From CAYUYV01 sp964474635 (lineage in GTDB: Bacteria; Pseudomonadota; Alphaproteobacteria; JAJFIK01), in NCBI GenBank assembly GCA_964474635.1, contig CAYYTT010000004.1:1-64000 (forward strand): a stretch of 64,000 nt of DNA. The letters are read 5' to 3'. Made by a program: the position numbers and the translations under genes. Of this stretch, positions 1 to 8,279 are shown piece by piece. A model generated the notes under the pieces. The model did no database searches, was not told the origin of the DNA, and saw only the letters and a program-made list of their open reading frames with translations. Every line of letters starts with the position of its first letter. Within the stretch, counting starts at the first letter, position 1.

Positions 1-498
1 CTAGGGCGTGTCCTGCGCCGGCGAATCGCCTGGGACATCCGTAGGCGGATCGACCTGGATCGTCTCCAGATAGGCGACCAACTGGCCGATTTCCGTGGTG
101 GTGAACTGGAAAACGGGCATCTGGGAGGAAGGGTGACCGACCATAATGCCTTCGGCCAGGGCTTCTTCCAGATGGCCGAGGGGCCACAGGCTCGCCAGGG
201 TGCGAAAGGGCGGGGCTTCGCCGACGGGGCTGGGGCCGTCCGGTCCCACCGCATGGCACCGGGCACACAGGTCCTGGGCCAAAGCGGCGCCGGCGGCGAT
301 GGCCTCCGGATCCGCCCGCTCCTGCGCCCGGGCGCCGGGCGCGGCGAATGCCAGCAGCGTCAGCAGGCCGAGGGCTGCGCCGGCGTGGCCCAGGGCCCGG
401 TACGCCGCCAGGCCGCTAACGTGGCGCCTTCGAAAGATGAGCCGGTCCGTCGTCTGCCTGCCATCCGTCGTTTGCCTGCCAAAGGCCGCCTGCCACAT
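1..498 (-). CDS. Exported class I c-type cytochrome
   Basis: A 165-residue secreted or membrane-anchored monohaem cytochrome c, presumably a periplasmic electron carrier. A hydrophobic segment at about residues 40-53 ends in an A-x-A-like site (residues 56-58). The haem motif CARCH is at 78-82 and a plausible distal Met ligand lies near 127 in the context SSQMPVF. The start at 498 is chosen because GGAGGT sits four bases upstream; a longer frame opens at 555. The N-terminus carries a six-residue tandem duplication (RQTTDG/RQTTDR) from an 18-bp DNA repeat. The gene is complete, its TAG stop being the first three bases of the window. The partner oxidase or reductase is not in view. The family is certain, the specific role is not. 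Confidence 0.85.
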   Translation of the reverse strand: MWQAAFGRQTTDGRQTTDRLIFRRRHVSGLAAYRALGHAGAALGLLTLLAFAAPGARAQERADPEAIAAGAALAQDLCARCHAVGPDGPSPVGEAPPFRTLASLWPLGHLEEALAEGIMVGHPSSQMPVFQFTTTEIGQLVAYLETIQVDPPTDVPGDSPAQDTP

Positions 499-834
499 GT
501 CCACCTCCCGACTGCGCTTGACGTGAATCCGGGGCGCAGTATGGCGGTATTTCACAACTTAGGGAGCAGATCTAAAGTTCTGTTTTGCGCCATGTTTGCT
601 GGGACTCGGCACGCCTTGAGCACAATCAAGGTCTTATTGCTCTGCGAGACCTGCGTCGTCCCGGCAACACTGGGGCCCCCACATGGGGGGTGCGGGGGTG
701 TGCGAGGTGCCACGGCGGCGGTCTGTCATTGCATCCCGGCAGGTCCTTTGGCGTAAAATGTCCGGATGAGCAGATTTGAGTCTCCCCGCAGGGGGCATAT
801 CCGGGCTCGAACTTGGCGGGAGGAGCGCGACGCG
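499..834. other. Gene-free divergent intergenic region
   Basis: This region lies between the divergently transcribed cytochrome c and TPR genes and should hold both promoters. I see an imperfect operator-like inverted repeat, CCTTGA and TCAAGG, at 614-619 and 626-631, and a C-run/G-run inverted repeat near 675-692. No convincing small gene is present. Confidence 0.4.
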
Positions 835-1800
835 ATGGCGGCAGGGCACGGCGACTCGAAAGGGCCCGGCGACTTGGAAGGGCCCAGGGGCTCGAAAGGG
901 TGGCCCATGGGCCAGCCCGTCTCCGGTCGCACGGTGGCTGATGGTCGGCGCACGCGGCGGCTGGCGGCTCTGTGCGGGCTCTGGTGCCGCGCCATCGGTC
1001 TTTCGGGGCTGGTCTGGGGCGGCGCGGCGTGGGCCCAGGACGCCGACGCGCCCGAGACGGCGGCCGCGCGCGACGCCAACTGGACCGAAGAAGCCGAAGC
1101 CTGCTACCAGGCCAGCGCCCGGCCCAGCGAAGGCGTGGTGCTGTGCACCAAGGCCATTGAAGCGGGGGGCCTCAGTCTTGAAAACCTGGCCATCACCTAT
1201 TCGAACCGTGGCAATTCCTTTTTCGATCTGCGCCGGTTTCAACGGGCCATCGATGATTACGACATTGCCTTGGGCCTCGTGCCGGCTGATCCGGTGACCT
1301 TGTCCAATCGCGGCGCGGCGTACACGGATCTGGGCGATTACGCCAACGCCCTGGAAGATCTGAGCCGCGCGGTTGAGCTTGATTCGATCAATCCGACCGC
1401 CTGGTCAAACCGCTGCTGGGTGCACATCCTTATGGAGGCTTTCGAGGAGGCGGTCGCCGATTGCGGCAAGGCCATTGAGCTTGCCCCCACCGATCCGGTG
1501 GCCCTGTCGAGCCGGGCCTTTGCGTATCTCTCCATGGAGAAAATCCAGGAGGCCCTCGTCGATGCGGACAAGGCCGTCACTTACGGACCGGACCTGTGGG
1601 AGGCCTATTTTTACCGCGGTCTGATCCACGACGCCCGGCGCGATAAGTCCAAGGCGCTCGAGGATCTCGCCAAGGCCTTCGAACTGGGCCCGGACGAGCC
1701 GCGCGTCGTCAAGGCGATGCACGAGCTGGGCTTTAAAATCCCTGAAGAGGGGGAGGGCTCCGGCGAAGAGGGGCTGGAGCGCGACGGCACGCTGGAATAG
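835..1800 (+). CDS. Exported tetratricopeptide repeat protein
   Basis: A TPR protein of 321 residues from the ATG at 835, which has a GGGAGGAG ribosome-binding site; the frame is open from 766. A signal-peptide-like hydrophobic stretch ends near AWAQ, so a periplasmic location is likely. About five TPR units follow, recognisable by repeated A-x-x-x-Y/F-x-N-R-G/A patterns and D-Y-x-x-A-L-x-D-L-x-x-A-x-x-L blocks, as in the family that pairs helices for protein-protein contacts. The tail is acidic and Glu/Gly-rich. The N-terminal 30 codons contain a short tandem repeat (GDSKGP, GDLEGP, RGSKG). The binding partner is unknown. Confidence 0.8.
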   Translation: MAAGHGDSKGPGDLEGPRGSKGWPMGQPVSGRTVADGRRTRRLAALCGLWCRAIGLSGLVWGGAAWAQDADAPETAAARDANWTEEAEACYQASARPSEGVVLCTKAIEAGGLSLENLAITYSNRGNSFFDLRRFQRAIDDYDIALGLVPADPVTLSNRGAAYTDLGDYANALEDLSRAVELDSINPTAWSNRCWVHILMEAFEEAVADCGKAIELAPTDPVALSSRAFAYLSMEKIQEALVDADKAVTYGPDLWEAYFYRGLIHDARRDKSKALEDLAKAFELGPDEPRVVKAMHELGFKIPEEGEGSGEEGLERDGTLE

Positions 1801-2020
1801 CGTGACCTCCAGGCAATGGATTCGGACAGGCCATGGATTGTGGGCCCGCGCGCCTTGTTTCACCGCGCGCCGCCCGTCATACCTGTCGCACAGAACGCCG
1901 CGCCGTCAGGGGCTGGCATGACTTTGACGCGTCCGTGCCGGTGGGTCCTGTGCCCGCCGCCATGGGGCGCCCACTGTTCGGTCCTGGAGGCCGGGCATTG
2001 GTTTTCCGGGAGAGCCTACC

Positions 2021-2926
2021 GTGACTGATCCCACGCTGTTCGAGCGCGAGGTCGAAGAGGATCTGCGCCAGGACCGTATCCAGCACCTCTGGCGGACCTA
2101 TGGTCCGGCGACCCTCGCGGGCGTCGCCATCGCCCTCGCCCTTTCGGCGGGCTATGTCTTTTACGACAATCATCAGCAAAACCGGCGCGCGGAAGCCTCG
2201 GCGGCCTTCCTGGCGGCGGTGGACGGGCTTGGCGGCGTGGTCGACCCGGCCTCCATCGCGCGCTTTGAGACCCTGGCGGACGCTCCGGGCGGTTACAGCG
2301 CGCTCGCGCGCCTTTATGAGGCAAGCCTGCGGGCCGAAGACGCGGAAGTGGACCGGGCCGTCGCGCTTTATGAAAATGTTGCGTCGGATGGCGCGGTCGA
2401 TCGGATGTTGCGCGATCTGGCAGCCCTCAAGGCCAGTTATCTCCAGGCGGACCGGGAAGATCCTGAGACCTTCAAGGCCCGCATGCAGGCCCAAAAACGC
2501 GATGACAATGTCTGGTTGCCGCTGGTGAAGGAATTGTCCGCCCTGGCCGAGTTGCGGTTGGGCTACCGGGCCGGCGCCCAGGCGGCCTTCGAAGCGCTCA
2601 GCAGTGATGCGACGGCGCCGGAAGGTTTGCGCCGGCGCGCCTCGGACCTGGCGGCCTATCTGGCGCCCGCCATTGTTGAAGCCCCCGATGGCGCGGGCCA
2701 AGATGCCAACGCTGACGCTGATGGGGCTGGCGCGGGCGAGGACGCGTCAGGCGAGGCAGATGGGCAAACGCCGCCCGCCGCCGTGAACGGCCTTGAGGGC
2801 GACAGCCCGCCCCAAACACCGGATGGCGCGGGCGAAGCGCCCGGCGACGACGAGACGAGCGACCAAACCGACGGGAGTGAACCGGACACGCAGGGGCCGT
2901 CCGGGGCTGAGGGGGAGACACCATGA
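2021..2926 (+). CDS. YfgM-like inner-membrane TPR protein
   Basis: A 301-residue protein starting at GTG 2021 with GGGAG upstream. The N-terminal cytoplasmic stretch is followed by one membrane span at about residues 30-48, then a helical TPR-like periplasmic domain, then an acidic Gly/Asp/Ala-rich tail from about 225. This architecture, together with its place directly upstream of bamB and der, matches the YfgM/TPR_21 family, which in E. coli assists periplasmic chaperones at the SecYEG translocon. The stop codon overlaps the bamB start (ATGA), so the two are probably translationally coupled. Family assignment rests on architecture and synteny. Confidence 0.8.
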   Translation: MTDPTLFEREVEEDLRQDRIQHLWRTYGPATLAGVAIALALSAGYVFYDNHQQNRRAEASAAFLAAVDGLGGVVDPASIARFETLADAPGGYSALARLYEASLRAEDAEVDRAVALYENVASDGAVDRMLRDLAALKASYLQADREDPETFKARMQAQKRDDNVWLPLVKELSALAELRLGYRAGAQAAFEALSSDATAPEGLRRRASDLAAYLAPAIVEAPDGAGQDANADADGAGAGEDASGEADGQTPPAAVNGLEGDSPPQTPDGAGEAPGDDETSDQTDGSEPDTQGPSGAEGETP

Positions 2927-4490
2927 CATTGCTTTCGGCACACCGCGCTGCACGGACACGGACCGCATGGCGCCTGGGCGGGCACGCCCTGGCGCTCACG
3001 GCGGCGTTTGGTCTTGGGGCCTGCGCCCTGTTTGACAGTGTGGCGGGCGGACCGAAAGACGACTCGGCGGAGGACATCGCGCCGCGCAGTCAGCGGGTCT
3101 CCATCCTGGAGCTTGAGGCTTCCCTCGAGCCCGATCCGCGTATTGCCGACCTTGCCGTCACGGTGCCTCCGGCCGCCCGCAACGCGGGATGGGAGCAACC
3201 CGGCGGCACGGCGCAGAACCATTTTTCCCACCTTCAATTGGGCGATGGGACCGCCGGCGCCGAAGACAAGCTGGAAACCGTGTGGAGCACCCGGGCCGGT
3301 CGCGGCGCCAGCAATGATGCCCCCCTGACCGCACCGCCGATCATCGCCGACGGCCGGATCTTCGTTCTGGACTCGCGGGTCACGGTGCGCGGCTTTGACC
3401 GCAACACCGGCGACCGCCTCTGGGAACGCGATCTGACGCCTGAGGGGGAGAAATCGCGGGTCGGCTTCGGCGGCGGTGTCGCCTTCGGTGCGGGCCGGGT
3501 TTATGTGGTCACGGGCTTTGGGCAGATCGTCGGGCTCGACCCGGCCACGGGCGAATCCTTCTGGGAGCGACGCATTCCCGTGCCGATCCATTCCGCCCCG
3601 ACCTTCAGCGACGGGCGCCTGTTCGTGACGGCCACGGACAATCAGCTCTATGCCTATGATGCCGCGACCGGCAAAAGCGTGTGGAGCGAGCGGGCCCTGG
3701 CGGAAGGCGCGGGCATCCTGTCGGCCGTCAGTCCGGCCGTGGGCAATGGCCTTGTGATCGCACCGTTCAGTTCGGGCGAGATCATCGCCTACCGGTTCCA
3801 GAACGGCCGGGAAATCTGGGCTGACAGTCTGGTGCGCACCCGGAAGGCGACCGCCATGGCGGGCATCAACGATATCGCGGCGCGCCCGGTGATCGATGAG
3901 GGGCGCCTCTATGCGGTCAGTCATTCCGGGCGCATGGTCTCGATCGATCTGCGCACCGGTGAGCGGGTTTGGGACAAGAATGTCGCGGGCATCCGCACAC
4001 CCTGGGTGGCCGGTGAGTTCATCTTCATGGTGACGGTTGAGGCGGAGCTGCTGTGCATCTCCACCCGCGATGGCCGGATCCGCTGGCTGACCAAGCTGAA
4101 GCGCTATGAGGACGTCGAGGACCGGAAGGGCGCCATTGCCTGGCTCGGGCCGGTGCTGCTCAGCGGGCGTCTCCTGATGGTGAATTCCTTGGGCGAAATG
4201 GCCTTCATCTCGCCGCAGACCGGCCAGGTGCTTACCGCCTTCAAGGGCCCCGGTGAAATGTTCATCCCGCCGGTGGTCGCCGACGGAACGGTCTTCCTGC
4301 TGACCAATGACGGCAAACTCCATGCCATGGANNNNNNNNNNNNNNNNNNNNNNNNNNNNNNNNNNNNNNNNNNNNNNNNNNNNNNNNNNNNNNNNNNNNN
4401 NNNNNNNNNNNNNNNNNNNNNNNNNNNNNNNTCGCCGACGGAACGGTCTTCCTGCTGACCAATGACGGCAAACTCCATGCCATGGAATGA
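2923..4490 (+). CDS. bamB: BamB-like outer-membrane assembly lipoprotein (contains 100-N gap)
   Basis: A PQQ-type beta-propeller lipoprotein of the BAM complex that inserts outer-membrane proteins. The N-terminus has a signal peptide with a lipobox (LGAC). The body holds repeated propeller blades with motifs such as DPATGESFWERR, DAATGKSVWSER, DLRTGERVWDK and STRDGRIRWLTK. The gene is interrupted by Ns at 4332-4431, but the 55 bases before the gap are repeated exactly after it, ending in DGKLHAME-stop. Removing 155 bp gives one intact 470-residue protein of normal BamB length. It overlaps the upstream TPR gene by four bases. Confidence 0.88.
4332..4431. other. Assembly gap (100 N) with 55-bp duplicated flanks
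   Basis: Exactly 100 Ns. Positions 4277-4331 are identical to 4432-4486, a 55-bp overlap. This is the signature of two contigs that end in the same k-mer and were scaffolded without merging. The gap therefore probably represents no missing sequence and a false 55-bp duplication. Confidence 0.9.
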
Positions 4491-4539
4491 TGGGTCCTGG
4501 CGCGCGGGCAAGGCCCTTTGGGCCTACCGCGCTGAAGTC

Positions 4540-4661
4540 CGCGGCTGCGGCCCGGCGCTGTTGTGCCGCCCTCGCGGTGTGTGAGCGCGGAAAAAGGACC
4601 GAGGCGGCGCGCCGGGCTTAGGACAGTCTGGAGGCTGATCCGGGTTTCTCGCCCGTTGCTT
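4540..4661 (-). repeat. Dispersed intergenic repeat, copy 1
   Basis: Read on the minus strand this resembles copies at 7573, 8147, 18138 and 55351: it begins AGCAACGGGCGAGAAA and ends near GCGCCGGGCCGCAGCC, with a central GC-rich inverted repeat. It lies between bamB and der and is the most diverged of the five clear copies. Confidence 0.6.
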
Positions 4662-4715
4662 TGAGAGCCGAGGGGTACGGGAACGGCTGGCGTGGGGGCG
4701 CCTTTAGGAAGTGTC

Positions 4716-6137
4716 ATGACGCCGCGCATCGCCATCATTGGCCGCCCGAATGTGGGCAAATCCACGCTGTTCAACCGGCTGGCGGGCAAGAAGCTCGCCA
4801 TCGTCGATGACCGCCCGGGCGTGACCCGGGACCGGCGCGAGTCCGAAGCCCGGCTCGGCGCGTTGAAATTTCTCGCCATCGACACGGCCGGACTTGAGGA
4901 TGCAAAGGGCTCAAGCCTTGAGGCGCGCATGCGCGCCCAGACCGAGGCGGCCATCGCGGACGCGGATCTGGCGCTCTTCATGATCGACGCCCGCGCGGGC
5001 GTGACGCCCCTTGACCGTCATTTCGCGGATCTTTTGCGCCGTGTGCGCGCGCCCGTCATCCTGGTCGCCAACAAATGCGAGGGCAGCGCCTCCGACGCGG
5101 GCCTGTACGATGCTTTCGCGCTCGGGCTCGGTGAGCCGGTGGCCGTCTCGGCCGAACATGGCGAGGGCATGGGCGATTTGTTTACCGCCATGACCGACGG
5201 TCTAAAGGGCTGGCGCGAGGCCATGGAGCGGGAGGCCGCCGAGGTTGCCGGCCATGATCGCGATGGTGATGTTCTTGAAGCGGGCGAACTGGAGGACGGG
5301 GAACCGGTTGCGCTGGGCCCGAACCGCCCCTTGCGCATTGCTGTATGCGGAAGACCCAATGTGGGCAAATCCACGCTGATCAACACCATGGTTGGGGAGG
5401 ATCGTCTTCTGACGGGGCCCGAGGCCGGCATCACACGCGATGCCATCGCGGTGCCCTGGTCCTGGGACGGACGTCCCTTGCGTATGTTCGACACCGCCGG
5501 CATGCGTCGGCGCGCGCGCATCACGGGGAAGGTGGAAAAACTCTCCGTCGACGATACATTACGCGCCATTCGCTTCGCCGAGGTCGTCATTCTGCTGATC
5601 GATGCCCAAACGCCCTTCGAGAAACAGGACCTGACCATTGCCGATCTGATCGTGCGCGAAGGCCGGGCCCTGGTCGTGGGCTTCAACAAATGGGACACGG
5701 TTGAAAATCGCCAGGAGGCCCTGCGCGAGGCGACCGAAACCCTGGACCGGATGCTGCCCCAGGTGCGCGGCGTGCCCCTCGTCACCCTGTCGGGTGAGCA
5801 AGGGCAGGGCATTGATCGGCTCATGGCCACGGCGTTCGATGTCTATGACGTCTGGAACCGGCGCATTCCCACCGCCCAGCTCAACCAGTGGCTTGAAAGC
5901 GCGGTGGAGCGCCATCCGCCGCCCGCCGTGGCGGGACGGCGTGTGCGCATTCGCTACATGACCCAGGTGAAGACGCGCCCCCCAAGCTTTGCCGCATTCA
6001 CATCCCGTCCCGATGAATTGCCCGAAGCCTACAGCCGCTACCTTGTGAACGGGATCCGGGAGGCCTTCGATCTGCCGGGCGTGCCGGTCCGGCTGTTCTG
6101 GCGCAAACGCGACAATCCCTTCGCGAAATCGAAGTAA
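4716..6137 (+). CDS. der: Ribosome-assembly GTPase Der (EngA)
   Basis: Essential double GTPase of 50S subunit maturation, 473 residues. The ATG at 4716 gives the family's usual MTPRIAIIGRPNVGKST start, with AGGAA upstream; an upstream in-frame codon at 4692 is less likely. Two G domains are visible, with P-loops GRPNVGKST near residues 9 and 212, G3 motifs DTAG (DTAGLED and DTAGMRR), and G4 motifs NKCE and NKWD. The first G4 has Cys-Glu rather than the usual x-Asp. A C-terminal KH-like domain follows (RIRYMTQVKTRPPSFAAF). A dispersed repeat separates it from bamB. Confidence 0.97.
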   Translation: MTPRIAIIGRPNVGKSTLFNRLAGKKLAIVDDRPGVTRDRRESEARLGALKFLAIDTAGLEDAKGSSLEARMRAQTEAAIADADLALFMIDARAGVTPLDRHFADLLRRVRAPVILVANKCEGSASDAGLYDAFALGLGEPVAVSAEHGEGMGDLFTAMTDGLKGWREAMEREAAEVAGHDRDGDVLEAGELEDGEPVALGPNRPLRIAVCGRPNVGKSTLINTMVGEDRLLTGPEAGITRDAIAVPWSWDGRPLRMFDTAGMRRRARITGKVEKLSVDDTLRAIRFAEVVILLIDAQTPFEKQDLTIADLIVREGRALVVGFNKWDTVENRQEALREATETLDRMLPQVRGVPLVTLSGEQGQGIDRLMATAFDVYDVWNRRIPTAQLNQWLESAVERHPPPAVAGRRVRIRYMTQVKTRPPSFAAFTSRPDELPEAYSRYLVNGIREAFDLPGVPVRLFWRKRDNPFAKSK

Positions 6138-6474
6138 ACTGGCCTTCGACGCATGGCGCGCCGCCGCTGCGAGGCAAATTGGGCCGGCTCTTTTGGTTGA
6201 TCCGTTGGCCGCGGCACGGGCCAATCATGGTCCATGGCAGACCGGCCAGCCCAGTGCGACGGGCCCAGCGCGACGGGCCCAGTGCGGCGGGCCTTGGGCG
6301 GCGGGGCGGGCCTTGGGCGGACGGCCCAGAGACGTCCAGGGAGCGCATGAGCGACACGACATGGCGCGGCGCGGTGAAGACCCGGCGTGCTTCGGACTAT
6401 TCGCCCGCCGCTTAAGGCGCGCGAGGGATGAGCGGGCGCCGGCGGGTAAGCGGCCGAGGCACGAGGTATCGGCG
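6138..6474. other. Gene-free region with 14-bp tandem repeat
   Basis: No gene is evident. Positions 6250-6291 hold three near-identical 14-bp units (CCCAGTGCGACGGG and variants), followed by related GC-rich repeats to about 6325. The downstream gene could be read from a TTG or GTG in this stretch, but composition and repeats argue that it is non-coding. Confidence 0.5.
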
Positions 6475-7536
6475 ATGGTGGATAAATCTGTGGGCGGAGA
6501 AGCCCTCCGAGGGCTCGAGGCGGGGGATGTCGCCCGCCGGTATCAGGGCATCTTGCGCATGATCGCGCCGGGCGGCTGGCTGCGTCCGCCCTCGCACATG
6601 CAGCGCTCGGTGGCCCTGATCGCGACCGCCATGCCGGGTGACAGTGCCCTTGTGGCCGAAAACATTCTTAGCGCCGCCGAGATCTTTGCGAAAAGGCTTC
6701 CCTTTTGGGCGGGCCTGCGCGGTGACATCCGGTTTTGCATCGGTGCCCTGATCACCGCCTATGATGCGGACGCTGAGGATGTGGTCGCCCTGCGTGCCGA
6801 TGTGCGCCGGACCTACAAGGCCATGCGGGCCGGCTATGTGGAGCCTTACACATTCATGGCCGCGCTGATCCAGGCCGGCAGTGCCGAGCGTCGCGGGGCC
6901 GACCCGTTTCGGCCGGCCGAGAGCGCCCTGACCCGGCTCCACGCCACCACAAGGATTCTGCGCCAGCGCCATTGGTTCAGTTACTACCATGACGTCGTAC
7001 CGCTCGTGGCCGTGCAGACCGAGGCGCTGGGCGCCGCCCCGATCCTGGCCGACCGCGTGAGCCGGTCCGCGCAGCAGCTGCGCGACGCGGGCTTTCGGTC
7101 CTATGCGGATCGATTGCGCGCGGCCCTGATCTTGACGGCCGTCGGGCAGGATGTGAGCGCGCTCATTCGACTGATGGAAGACTGGCGTCAGGCGCTCAAG
7201 AGCCAGCCGGTGCCGCACCGGCGCATTGGTGTCGTCGATCTGGCCCTGCTGACGGTCGGGTGGGGACGGGCGGATCGGGATGGGCTTGATGAGCTCGCCC
7301 GTCTGCACGGCGCCTTGCGCCATGGCCGGCCCAAGGCCGACCCCTCAACCGCGATTACCTACGCCGCCGCGCTTCTTGCGCGGATGGGCGCATCCCGGAG
7401 CAGTACAGATCGGGGTGCGGCCTCCGGAGCCGTCCGACCCCAAACCGGTTTTCCCGTCATGGCCCTGCTCAATGCCCATGCGGCCAGCGCGGCGGCGGCG
7501 GAAGAAAGCGATGCGAGTGAGGAAGAAGAGACTTAG
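6475..7536 (+). CDS. Hypothetical alpha-helical protein
   Basis: A 353-residue protein that I cannot assign to a family with confidence. The ATG at 6475 has GAGG upstream; the open frame extends further back through repetitive DNA. It has no signal peptide or membrane segment. Sequence is Ala/Leu/Arg-rich with regular amphipathic helices and a few conserved-looking blocks, for example RMIAPGGWLRPPSHMQRSVA near the start and RQRHWFSYYHDVVPLVA in the middle. The C-terminus is Ala/Glu-rich and low complexity. It follows der in the same direction, 337 bp downstream. Confidence 0.65.
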   Translation: MVDKSVGGEALRGLEAGDVARRYQGILRMIAPGGWLRPPSHMQRSVALIATAMPGDSALVAENILSAAEIFAKRLPFWAGLRGDIRFCIGALITAYDADAEDVVALRADVRRTYKAMRAGYVEPYTFMAALIQAGSAERRGADPFRPAESALTRLHATTRILRQRHWFSYYHDVVPLVAVQTEALGAAPILADRVSRSAQQLRDAGFRSYADRLRAALILTAVGQDVSALIRLMEDWRQALKSQPVPHRRIGVVDLALLTVGWGRADRDGLDELARLHGALRHGRPKADPSTAITYAAALLARMGASRSSTDRGAASGAVRPQTGFPVMALLNAHAASAAAAEESDASEEEET

Positions 7537-7572
7537 GGCATTTTCCGATTCAGTTGGGTCACGACCACAGGC

Positions 7573-7680
7573 CGTGACCACGGCCCGGCGCCCCATACAG
7601 GCCCTTTTGGGCCGCCCTCGCGGAGCGCCCCAAAAAGGGCCGATATGGCGCGCGCGAGCAAAACAAAACAAGAGCCGGGT
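7573..7680 (-). repeat. Dispersed intergenic repeat, copy 2
   Basis: Minus-strand copy of the dispersed repeat, sharing the core CCTTTTTGGGGCGCTCCGCG and the distal GGCGCCGGGCCGTGG. It lacks the AGCAGCGGGCGAGAAA end. It faces copy 3 at 8147 in inverted orientation, with two perfect hairpins between them. Confidence 0.65.
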
Positions 7681-7827
7681 CCGTTTGAACGCAAACGGCT
7701 TGTCTTATGACTTTTCCCTGTGATCAGGCACAAGAGAGCCGCTGCGGATACGGGCCAACGCACCGCACAGCGGCGGGGGACGGATCGGGAAACGGCTGAC
7801 CTGCAAGGGTCGAGCTAGTGGATCGAC

Positions 7828-7888
7828 CCAGACATTTGAAGCCCGACAGGTCGAGGTGAGGCAATGGATAAGCCCTTCAAATGTCTGG
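7828..7888. repeat. Perfect 14-bp inverted repeat, 33-nt loop
   Basis: CCAGACATTTGAAG at 7828-7841 and its exact complement at 7875-7888. Weaker pairing (GGATC and GATCC) continues outside the arms. There is no T-run, so it is not an obvious terminator. It could be a remnant mobile-element end or a structured RNA. Confidence 0.6.
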
Positions 7889-7912
7889 ATAAGTTGATCC
7901 ATCAACAAAAAA

Positions 7913-7948
7913 CCTAGTGGTTCGAAACGTCAGATTCGAACCACTAGG
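7913..7948. repeat. Perfect 14-bp inverted repeat, 8-nt loop
   Basis: CCTAGTGGTTCGAA at 7913-7926, loop of eight, and exact complement at 7935-7948. The CTAGTGG sequence also occurs at 7815-7821 beside the preceding hairpin, so the two may be parts of one element. It resembles a tRNA T-arm only in the GGTTCGAA string; no tRNA cloverleaf can be drawn. Confidence 0.65.
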
Positions 7949-8146
7949 GTGTGATCGCCCCCGTCTTTTCCTGAAGGCCTGAACGGATACCCGGGCGCAA
8001 TGGCCCGCATACGGCCAATAAGATCGCTTTTGCTCCGGAACGGCCCTTAAGGCGGATCCCGCCTTAAGGCTCTCCCCGCTTCGCAAAACCGAAAACAACG
8101 CTTGATCACAACGGATACTGTACAGGCGCGGTGCGCTGGGCTTATG

Positions 8147-8279
8147 GCAGCGGGCGAGAAATCCAGATCAGTCTGTGTCCAGCTTGCCGCTGTTATGGAT
8201 TTTTGTTGCGCTCATGCAGCCCCACTGGACCTTTTGGGGCGCTCCGTGAGCGCGGCGCAACGGCGCCGGGCGCTATGGC
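8147..8279 (+). repeat. Dispersed intergenic repeat, copy 3
   Basis: Full-length copy on the plus strand: it starts GCAGCGGGCGAGAAATCC, has the core ACCTTTTGGGGCGCTCCG and ends CGGCGCCGGGCGCTATGG. It runs up to and just into the stop codon of the DUF2125 gene (TAG at 8275-8273). Confidence 0.7.

Larger units (their letters stand above)
7537..8272. other. Gene-free region between convergent genes
   Basis: This 736-bp stretch lies between a plus-strand and a minus-strand gene and appears non-coding. It holds two dispersed-repeat copies in inverted orientation and two perfect inverted repeats. Short open frames here have no recognisable features. Confidence 0.55.

Noticed and set aside
2656..4323. 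555-codon minus-strand open frame across the end of the TPR gene and bamB
   Set aside because: Antisense to two coupled genes with clear motifs and no homology of its own.
7913..7948. tRNA T-arm (GGTTCGAA) and possible tRNA
   Set aside because: The string is one arm of a 14-bp perfect hairpin and no acceptor, D or anticodon stems can be formed.
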